This document shows, piece by piece, positions 1 through 7,178 of a DNA stretch of 8,209 nucleotides. Source of the DNA: an uncultured Moraxella sp. (GTDB lineage: Bacteria; Pseudomonadota; Gammaproteobacteria; Pseudomonadales; Moraxellaceae); NCBI GenBank assembly GCA_927911235.1, contig CAKMOY010000132.1, positions 1-8,209 of the forward strand, written 5' to 3'. Position 1 is the first letter of the stretch. Each line of letters opens with the position of its first letter. Made by a program: the position numbers and the translations under genes. The notes under the pieces were generated by a model that saw only the letters and a program-made list of their open reading frames with translations, did not search any database and had not been told where the DNA came from.

Positions 1-2251
1 AAAAATAGCATTGGCGAATGGCAATATAACACGGATATTTACACACAAAACACAATAAAATTTGATAATATCACCGCCGAATTAACCGCTTTACAAACTA
101 CTTGGCAACACGAAAAACTACAGCAACAGCACGCAGAAGAAAAGGTGAATTTGCTCAATCACAATTCGTTGCTACTTGCCAAAATCAAGGATTTAAGCCA
201 AGAGCGACACCGTTTGGTTGATGGCGAGCCGTGTCCGTTGTGCGGTGCGACCAGCCACCCTTTTGCCAGCGATACGCCAAATCCATCAGACGAAACAGAA
301 CAAGCGTTGGCTATTGCTAAACAGCAACTTGCCAATCACAATGAACAATTACAAAAATTGTCGCTTGATAAAAACGATTGGCAAAATCAACAGCAATTTT
401 TAAACGAGCAACAACAAAATATCCGCCAAAAAAATAATATTTTGATTGAGCAAATGCAAGCAAATATCAATCAATTAAACAATTTTAACATCAATCTTCA
501 TTGGCAAAATTTACAACAAAATTTTGTAAATTTAAGCCATGTTTATCAACAAAAATCTGATAAAAATTGGCAAAACTTTATCCCACAATTACAAGATTTT
601 TTACAATTATTAGATAATTATTTATTAAATTTAAATAATGAATTAAATAATTTGCAACAACGTCTTAATAGTGTGGAAAATTTGCAACAACAGCAACAAC
701 ATAACCAACAAATGCTTGCTAATTTATCCGAAACATACAACCAACAGCAACATCAGCAAGCCTTACGACAAAGCGAACAACAGTACAACCAAGCACGTTT
801 GCACGAGATTGAACAACAATTTGCCAATTTTGCAAACAGACAACAGCAGTTGCAACAGCGTGTTGATGATTTGACACAAGATTTTTATCCATCTGTACAA
901 ATGTTTGTGCCGATTGAAAAACGCCTTGATGATTTACAAAATTTTCATCAACAATATCAACAGCTTGAAAAAGAAATTGATGATTTTTCTCACCCAATTA
1001 GCGAAAGTCAAAAACGCATTGCGACTTTATTGGCTGATGAACAAAATTTGATAAATAATCAACAACAAGCCCAACAAAAACAGAAACAACTCAACCAAAA
1101 AATTGCAAGCATTACAGCAAAATCGCCAGCAATTATTCGGTAATAAAAACGTACAAGCCGAAGCCGAGCAACTGTTACAACAAAAACAACAAGATTTTGA
1201 CGCATGGCGACAAGGCGAGAAAACCGTAAATGATTTGACCAATCATTTACACATTTTGCAAAAGCAAATGGACGGTTTAACCTTATTAATCGAGCAATTA
1301 ACCACCCAAAAAAGCGAACTTGACGACAAAATTCAGCAAAAATTTAATCAACTTAAGTTTTCTAATTTAGCCGATTATCAATCTGCTTGCCTAACTGATG
1401 ATGAGCGTGAAGATTTGCAAAATCAAGCAAACACACTTAACGAACAACAGCAACGCCTTGATACGCTACTTTCTCAAGCCAAAAATGAACAACAATTGTT
1501 GCTTAATCAACCACGTACCGAATTGACATTAACCGTTTTATTAGAAAATTTAGAAAAGCTAAAACAAAATTTAAGCAAAAATGAACAAAAACTTGGTAGT
1601 GTTGAACAAATGTTAAACACTAATCAACAAGTAAAACAATCGCAAACCAATTTAATCGCACAAATTGAACAAAAAAATCAAAACGCAAAAGAATGGCAAT
1701 ATTTGCACAAACTGATTGGTTCAAGCGATGGCAAAAAATTCCGTAATTTTGCACAAGGCTTGACTTTTAACATGATGATTAACCACGCCAATCAGCAGTT
1801 ACAAAAGATGAGCGACCGATATTTGTTGATTGCTGATAGCGAACAGCCGTTGATGTTAAACGTGATTGACAATTATCAAGGCGGACAGGTACGAACGAGT
1901 AAAAATTTGTCTGGTGGTGAGAGTTTTATTATCAGTTTGGCGTTGGCGTTGGGGCTGTCAAATATGGCGAGCCATCGGATGCGAGTGGATTCGTTGTTTT
2001 TGGACGAAGGTTTTGGCACGCTGGACGAAGAAGCGTTGGACGTGGCGTTGGATACCTTGTCCACATTGCAACAGTCGGGCAAGCTCATTGGCGTGATTTC
2101 GCATATTTCTGCGTTAAAAGAACGTATTAGCAGTAAAATCGTGGTAACGCCAAAGACAGGCGGTGTCAGTAAAATTGACGGTGCAGGCGTTGAAAAAATT
2201 GGGCTAATTTTGCACAATTTTTACAATCATGACGGAAAAATAACAATATGA
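1..2251 (+). CDS. sbcC: Exonuclease SbcC, C-terminal part, cut by the window edge and interrupted by one frameshift
   Basis: Large ATPase subunit of the SbcCD (Rad50-Mre11 type) nuclease, a cytoplasmic complex that opens DNA hairpins and processes blocked double-strand ends. The frame is open from base 1, so the N-terminal Walker A half lies upstream. Visible residues, counted from base 1 after removing one base: zinc-hook CPLC followed by GATSHPF at 78-81 (bases 232-243); a long Gln/Asn-rich coiled coil at about 85-560; ABC signature LSGGE at 636-640 (1907-1921); Walker B LFLDE ending in D668-E669 (1994-2008); D-loop GTLDEE; and H-loop ISH with H701 (2096-2104). Frame 1 stops at 1141-1143. 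Frame 2 continues the same protein to the TGA at 2249-2251, giving about 749 visible residues. A tail of about 20 residues follows the usual GGVSK-like end. The identity is very secure. Whether the break is real is not. Confidence 0.95.
1097..1102 (+). other. Probable frameshift site in sbcC (A6 run)
   Basis: Upstream coding is in frame 1, which ends at TAA 1141-1143. Downstream coding is in frame 2, which is closed by stops at 1049-1051 and 1052-1054. The switch must therefore fall between about 1055 and 1140. Reading the A6 run as A5 joins NQK to LQALQQNRQQLFG and continues the same Q-rich coiled coil. Another A run at 1076-1080 is an alternative position. Confidence 0.7.
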
Positions 2252-2256
2252 TTACT

Positions 2257-2274
2257 GATTTTTTGTAAAAAATC
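2257..2274. repeat. Short perfect AT-rich inverted repeat after sbcC
   Basis: GATTTTTT at 2257-2264 is mirrored by AAAAAATC at 2267-2274 with a 2-base gap. It lies just past the sbcC stop. It lacks the GC-rich stem and following T run of an intrinsic terminator, so read-through from sbcC into the next gene is possible. It may be chance in A+T-rich DNA. Confidence 0.35.
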
Positions 2275-2280
2275 TTGCAT

Positions 2281-2286
2281 TATAGT
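2281..2286 (+). promoter_or_regulatory. Candidate -10 box for the secreted repeat-protein gene
   Basis: TATAGT matches the -10 consensus at 5 of 6 positions and lies 50 bases before the ATG at 2336. I see no good -35 box at 16-18 bases upstream, where the sequence is mostly T, so the call is weak. It would give a leader of about 45 bases. Confidence 0.25.
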
Positions 2287-2324
2287 GCGTATTTATTTTT
2301 TAAATTTTTTTAAGTTGACTTTTG

Positions 2325-2329
2325 AAGGA
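2325..2329 (+). promoter_or_regulatory. Ribosome binding site fixing the start at 2336
   Basis: AAGGA lies 6 bases before ATG 2336. This favours 2336 over the in-frame upstream GTG at 2285, which would add 17 residues in front of an otherwise ideal signal peptide. Confidence 0.75.
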
Positions 2330-2335
2330 TTTTTT

Positions 2336-3284
2336 ATGAAAAATTTTGCCAAATTATCTGCTACTGGGCTGTTGTCAATTGGCGTTTTAACACTGGCTTT
2401 TCCTGCACAATCAGCGGTTTTGAAACAAAAACCTGCGAGTACAAAGGCAAACGTTCAACAAAAAAGACAACAAGATTTAACAGTTAAAACACCTGTGCAA
2501 CAACCTGCTAGCCAAGTGGCTGCCCAAAATGCCCCACAAGTGGCAGGTGATAATGGCTTGTCATTGACAACGGTGAGCTATCCAAAGGCGACAACCATGC
2601 AGTGGATTGGCACGGATATCAATAATTTTGGGGCAAATGTGCCAAAGCCGACTTTGCGTTTGAGCAACGTTAGCACTGTGCCAACGGTTGTTGTACCACA
2701 GACGACTGCTAACGATAGCCAAATTGATGTGAGCGTGATTGATGATTTTATCGCCTATGCATCGCCAATGGCTCGTCATTATCCGCCTGTGTTTGTCAAT
2801 CGTACCGACCGTTACAACACCATTCAGCGTGTTAAACAATTGTCTAGTTGGATTGAGCCGTACGCCCAAGCCAACAATGCATCTTATGATGTGTTGTTGC
2901 GTGCCACCAAATTGAATGCGATGGCTCGTAACTTGGATTTGGGTTCGGATTATGCGGTGAAAGCCAGCACTTATGTAACTCGTGCGATGAAAATCCAAAA
3001 CTCGGCAGAAGCCAACTTTTTGTATGGGGCAATGTTAGCCGAAGGCGGTGGTTTTTGACGAAGGGGCAAAATACCTTGAAAAAGCCGAAAAAATGGGCTT
3101 TAGCGAAGCGACACAAAGCCTTGCCCAAGCCGATTTGTTAAACGACAAAAAAGAGCGTGCCATTCAACGCCTAAACGATTTTAAAGCCAAATATCCAAAC
3201 GACCCATATATTGATGAGCAAATCCGTCTTGTGAATAGTGGTGAATATTATATTTGGAAAATCCCTGCCAAAGTTGTGCGTTAA
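2336..3284 (+). CDS. Secreted TPR/Sel1-like repeat protein of unknown function, interrupted by one frameshift
   Basis: I do not recognise a named gene. After removing one base the product is 315 residues. Residues 1-27 look like a Sec signal peptide: MKNFAK, a hydrophobic stretch, then a PAQSA-type cleavage region near 24-27. This predicts a periplasmic or surface location. A Gln/Ala/Pro-rich linker follows at about 28-73, then a middle region without a recognisable motif. From about 180 to 300 there are paired amphipathic helices of the TPR/Sel1 kind, with NFLYGAMLAEGG, then FDEGAKYLEKAEKMG, then SLAQADLLNDKKERAIQRL. Frame 2 stops at 3056-3058 inside a helical pair and frame 3 carries on to TAA 3282-3284. 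It starts 84 bases after sbcC and ends before a strong terminator, so it may be its own unit or receive sbcC read-through. Such repeats usually bind proteins or peptidoglycan enzymes, but no partner can be named here. Confidence 0.75.
3052..3056 (+). other. Probable frameshift site in the repeat-protein gene (T5 run)
   Basis: Reading T5 as T4 joins LAEGGGF directly to DEGAKYLEKAEKMG, completing a helix-turn-helix repeat. As written, the frame hits TGA at 3056-3058. One G less in the adjacent GGTGG would restore the frame equally well with a different residue. Confidence 0.75.
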
Positions 3285-3324
3285 TTTATCGGTTATTTTT
3301 AACAATAAACTTTTCACATAAACA

Positions 3325-3353
3325 TAGGTTTACCATGTCAATTATCATATAAT
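3325..3353 (+). promoter_or_regulatory. Candidate promoter of the lipoprotein gene, overlapping the terminator hairpin
   Basis: A perfect -10 box TATAAT lies at 3348-3353, inside the loop of the hairpin. At 17 bases upstream the -35 position holds TAGGTT (3325-3330), a poor match. TTTACC at 3329-3334 is an alternative with a short spacer. Initiation would be expected near 3360, leaving a leader of about 30 bases that contains only the right arm of the hairpin and so cannot refold as the terminator. Confidence 0.45.
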
Positions 3354-3376
3354 AATGAAAATTGGCATGGTTTTTT
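3332..3376 (+). terminator. Intrinsic terminator after the repeat-protein gene
   Basis: ACCATGTCAATT (3332-3343) pairs with AATTGGCATGGT (3360-3371): 12 pairs including one G-U, around a 16-base loop. Six T follow (3371-3376). The U tract lies only on the + side, so it acts on rightward transcripts. The stem ends 19 bases before the next start codon. Confidence 0.85.
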
Positions 3377-3389
3377 ATTTGGATAATGT

Positions 3390-5661
3390 ATGAAAAAGAT
3401 GTGTTTTCGTCAAAAAATATTGAGTATTGGCTTGCTTGCGAGTGTTAGCCTAACTGCTTGTAGCACAGCTCCAATTGCCAAACGCAACACCACCACCGCT
3501 ATGGTACAAGAGCGTGTTAGCGTTTTGACAGGTTCAAGCCTAAGTAGCGATACCCAAAGCCGACTGATACAAGCAGGGCTTGATGAAAATGACTGTCTTG
3601 TCAATATGCCAAACTGTATCGTAACCTTGCAAAAAAGCGACTTGGGCGTGCAACCTGACAAAGGTTTGTATGGTGCGATTGCCGAGCTGTTTTTTGCGTC
3701 CGCCAAACAAAAAGAGCAGGGCAAAAACTGCGTTGCCGATGTCAAAACTTTGGCGACCGATTTTGCCAAAGATTTTCAGCCGATTGATAGTCAAAAAAAA
3801 TATTGATAAATCAAAGAGTTGTCTAAATTTAAAACAAGATGACTTGTTACAAGCGGTGCGTTTTTCGTATATTTATTTGATGTATGATATGTTAAAAGAC
3901 ACGCCGACCACCACGCCAAATTCGCTGTTATATTTGCCAAAAGAGCGTGATACCCAAATCAAAGATTTGTACTATGCGTCCATTGATGAACTTGGAAACG
4001 AGCTTTATGAAGAAAAACTAATCAATCATTACCAAATTAATGGCAATCAAATTTTGGTAAAATTGAACAACGAGAATTTGAATGTCAAAGGCGAAAACAC
4101 AGGAAAACTGGTATCTAGCTACCAAATTAATTTAAAAAACCTAAATAGTATTAGTCGCCGTGATGGCTTTGGTATTAACTATGTGGCGATTTTGGACGAC
4201 CGTTATACCACATCTATTCGTAATCAGATTTTGAACAACAGCCAAAATGATGTCGCACCGAGCGAACGTATTCACAAAGTGGGTCATTTGCCTGTTACGG
4301 TGCTGTTGACACCCAAAGGCGATAGTTTAGAAAATCTTATCAAAACCACCGATTTTTCATTAAATCTGTATGACCCTTATCAAGTCAATCAAGTCAATTT
4401 GTTTGATAAACCTTTTGCGTTGTCTGCCAATTTTTCTGCCCCTTATGGGCTTTGGATTAAGGAAAATGCCCTTGAGCCTTTGAGTATTTTTAATATGCTC
4501 GCTTCGCCTTATCAAAACAGCCAACCACAGTTATTCATGCTTGAGCCGTATAATCCGAACAAACGAGTGATTATTATGTTGCACGGTTTGGCATCTAGCC
4601 CAGATACGTGGATTCGGCTGACCAATGATATTTTTAACGACCCATTGTTGCGTGATAATTATCAAGTTTGGCAAATGTTTTATCCGACCAATGTGCCGAT
4701 TTTGGAAAATCGTTATCAAATTGCCGAGCTGATTAAAACCGCTTTTCATGATGTTGATCCCAATGCACAGGACAATGCCAGTCATCATGCAGTCATCATT
4801 GGGCATAGTATGGGTGGTGTGATTGGGCGAATGTTGGTGTCTGATGATGATTTAACACCAAATCTTAAGCAAATTGTGGAAAATCATATTCATCGTGGTG
4901 AATTGCCAAGTATTTATCGCAATTTTGAAAAATTAAGCGACAACGAAAAATTAGAATTAAGCAAACGCCTAGCGTTACAAGCCTTGCTAGAGATTGACCG
5001 AGCGGTATTTATCTCTGCACCGTTTCAAGGGACGGACTATGCCGACCGTTGGTTTACTCGTGGCTTACGCCGAATTATCAGTATTCCAGCAGGTTTTGTC
5101 AAAACCGTTACCGCAAGTCTCAACGCCTTGTTTACTGATGCACAACTGAATAACAATCCGTTGGCAGGTTTGTTTTTGGAAAATGGTGCAAGCCAATTAA
5201 GCGACAAATCGTTTTTTATGCGATTAACCAAAGATGTCAAAATCAAACCAAACGTTGCTGTCAATACCTTGATTGCCACCGATGACAAAGATTTGTACGA
5301 TGCCTTAAATACGCAAGCCAAGCAACAACTGAAACAAAACGATTTGCCAAGCACACAAAAAGCGACAACGCCAATCACTGCCATTTATAACCAAAACAGC
5401 CTTGATAAAGCCAAAGCCGAACTTGCCGAGCGTGATAATCTGCTCGCCCAAGTCAGCGAAGGGGCGACCGAACGCCTGTCTGATGGTATTGTGCCGTATC
5501 AAAGTGCCAGTTTAAAAGGGGTGGAATCCGAAAAAATCTTGTCAGGCAAACACAATGTGCATACCAGTCCGCAAGCGGTGCTAGAGCTTCGCCGAATTTT
5601 GCATAAACATCTACAAAATTACCCAACCACCACAATCAAAAGCGTGGATAAACAGCCTTAA
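3390..5661 (+). CDS. Lipoprotein with serine alpha/beta-hydrolase (lipase/esterase-like) domain, interrupted by one frameshift
   Basis: After removing one base the product is 756 residues. Residues 1-24 form a lipoprotein signal with lipobox LTAC (C24). Ser at +2 suggests outer-membrane sorting. The N-terminal part (about 25-375) has no motif I can name but holds four cysteines (C69, C76, C114, C144) that could form disulfides. The hydrolase domain starts near 390: oxyanion-type HGLASSPDTW (H398, base 4582), nucleophile elbow GHSMGG with Ser473 (4801-4818), likely acid Asp698 in SDGIVP (5482), and His721 or His724 in GKHNVH (5551-5562). The triad therefore looks complete. It probably cleaves an ester or acyl bond in lipid or envelope substrates, but the actual substrate is unknown. 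The start ATG 3390 has only a weak GGA six bases upstream. Frame 3 stops at 3804-3806, just after an A8 run, and frame 1 continues to TAA 5659-5661. Confidence 0.85.
3793..3800 (+). other. Probable frameshift or slippage site in the lipoprotein gene (A8 run)
   Basis: As written, the N-terminal frame reads SQKKY and then TGA at 3804-3806. With A7 it reads SQKNIDKSKSC and continues to the hydrolase domain. No good start with a ribosome binding site is seen just downstream, so without correction the hydrolase would be made without its lipoprotein signal or not at all. Eight A is long enough for replication or transcriptional slippage. Confidence 0.75.
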
Positions 5662-5707
5662 AGTTGCAAAATGGGTAAAATGGAAATCGCAATGACATTT
5701 TTTTATC

Positions 5708-5740
5708 AAAAAAACCACATTTCAAAATATGTGGCTTTTT
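5708..5740. terminator. Bidirectional terminator between the convergent lipoprotein gene and sbcD
   Basis: CCACAT (5715-5720) pairs with ATGTGG (5729-5734) around an 8-base loop. On the + strand it is followed by C and five T (5735-5740). On the - strand it is followed by seven T (the A run 5708-5714), which makes the leftward version the stronger. A second arm, TGTGGTTTT at 5742-5750, can pair with AAAACCACA (5711-5719) as a competing fold. Confidence 0.75.
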
Positions 5741-5756
5741 GTGTGGTTTTGGTTTG

Positions 5757-7178
5757 TTATGATGGTTGATGAGCCATGTTTAAATCTTCCAACACTTGTG
5801 CATATTTTGCCAGCAACATCAGCTTATCAGCCTCCGCCACTTGATTTGCTGTCATACACCGCTCAAACACGTCATGTTCGTTCAATTCGTCCAGCGTTTC
5901 GTCTAACGCCTGTGCTTGCAAGGTGCGTGTTTTTAACTGCAAATTTTTGGTGCGTAACACTTCAACATTGCTATTTTTAACGATTTCATCAACTTGTTCA
6001 CGCAAATCACTGACAAAATCATCGCCTTGATAACTGACTTCAATCCAAACTTTTATTTGACTTTTTACCAAAATTTTAAGCTGTTTTTTAATTTCTGTCA
6101 AATCACCTTTAACGCTGCAAAGCGACTGAAATACAGGCACAGCAAGCGATTGAATAACCGTATCATTTTGTATAGCGACATTATACGGTTGGTTTAAATT
6201 CACATCATCATTATCAGAATTACTAAATAAATCTAAACTGTCATTTTTATTATTTTTAATAGTTTGATAAGATTTTAAGGTTTTGATTTGTGGTAAAATC
6301 GGCTTTGCTAATAACGTTTTATCCGCAAAAAACCGCACCAGATTTACCTGCTTTTGTTGATTGGCTTCCCCAAATCCCATCGCAATCGGCGAACCGCTAT
6401 AGCGAATTTTTTCATCACCGCCAACGATTTGTGGCACGTGCAAATGCCCCAACGCCACATAATCATAACGGTTATCCGATGTTTCAAAAATCTGCGTCGT
6501 TACCGAACCGAGCGTACCGACGTATAAATCTTTTACGCCATCGCCTTCCACCGTTTGACCGCCAACCATAAATAAATGTCCAGTTGCGATAATCGGAATT
6601 TGTTTGTTAAATTGTTGTTCTAATGCTTGTTTTTTGGCAAAGGCGATTTCACTCACCTTTTGGTAATGTGTGTGAATGCCGTGAACAAGCTGATTTTCTT
6701 TATCCGCCAACGTTTCGCCACTGCCGACTTGTCGCACATCACGGTCTCGCAAATACGGCACAGCCGAGATGATAATCTCTGGTTCGTGGTTTTTATCGTG
6801 CAAAATCAGCACTTCATCGGCAAGATAATGGTTATTAACCGTGCCGATAACATGGACGTTTAAAAATTTTAACAAAGATTTTGGTGCGTCCAAAAAACTT
6901 GGCGAGTCGTGATTACCTGCGACAATGACGACATGACGACAGCCACTTTTGGCGACATCGCCCAAAAATTGATAATACAATTGTTGCGTTTGGTTGTTTG
7001 GCGTGTTGGTGTCAAAAATATCGCCTGCAATGAGCAAAATATCAACGTTTTGTTCACGAATGGTTGATAATTGCCATTGCAAAAAAGCAAAAAATTCGTC
7101 ATAACGTGGCTTGCCGTGCAAGTTACGCCCAAGGTGCCAATCCGAAGTGTGTAAAAGCGTTAGCATGGTTTTATTCAT
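5757..7178 (-). CDS. sbcD: Exonuclease SbcD, nuclease subunit of SbcCD
   Basis: Mn-dependent Mre11-type phosphoesterase that, with SbcC, cuts hairpins and degrades double-stranded ends. It has 473 residues against about 400 in E. coli. Metal-site motifs in order: HTSDWHLG (D13, H15), AGDIFD (D53), AGNHD (N89, H90, D91), ATGHL (H201) and LGHLH (H245, H247), then YSGSPIAMGFGE at 260-271. The extra length is mainly a Lys/Asn/Asp/Ser-rich insert at about residues 294-341, before the C-terminal SbcC-binding region. The start ATG 7178 shares one base with the oxyR stop (TAATG) and has only a short GGA three bases upstream. Translation therefore probably depends on coupling to oxyR. A second ATG at codon 5 would give the canonical MLTLLHTSDWHLG start and cannot be excluded. 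Its partner sbcC is on the opposite strand and not adjacent. Confidence 0.96.
   Translation of the reverse strand: MNKTMLTLLHTSDWHLGRNLHGKPRYDEFFAFLQWQLSTIREQNVDILLIAGDIFDTNTPNNQTQQLYYQFLGDVAKSGCRHVVIVAGNHDSPSFLDAPKSLLKFLNVHVIGTVNNHYLADEVLILHDKNHEPEIIISAVPYLRDRDVRQVGSGETLADKENQLVHGIHTHYQKVSEIAFAKKQALEQQFNKQIPIIATGHLFMVGGQTVEGDGVKDLYVGTLGSVTTQIFETSDNRYDYVALGHLHVPQIVGGDEKIRYSGSPIAMGFGEANQQKQVNLVRFFADKTLLAKPILPQIKTLKSYQTIKNNKNDSLDLFSNSDNDDVNLNQPYNVAIQNDTVIQSLAVPVFQSLCSVKGDLTEIKKQLKILVKSQIKVWIEVSYQGDDFVSDLREQVDEIVKNSNVEVLRTKNLQLKTRTLQAQALDETLDELNEHDVFERCMTANQVAEADKLMLLAKYAQVLEDLNMAHQPS

Noticed and set aside
660..720. CAA/CAG-rich stretch considered as a CRISPR or tandem-repeat array.
   Set aside because: The repetition is only codon-level glutamine bias inside sbcC. 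There are no regularly spaced identical units with unique spacers.
1103..2251. The second sbcC segment as a separate gene with a TTG start.
   Set aside because: The TTG has no ribosome binding site, lies within a coiled coil, and the product would be an isolated ABC C-lobe. A frameshift explains it better.
2285..2335. Upstream in-frame GTG start for the secreted repeat protein.
   Set aside because: It would place 17 extra residues before a good signal peptide and has no clear ribosome binding site. ATG 2336 has AAGGA at ideal spacing.
3670..3806. The hydrolase frame extended upstream to 3670.
   Set aside because: Over this stretch the other frame encodes the lipoprotein N-terminus with its paired cysteines. 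The extension is the shadow frame before the A8 junction.
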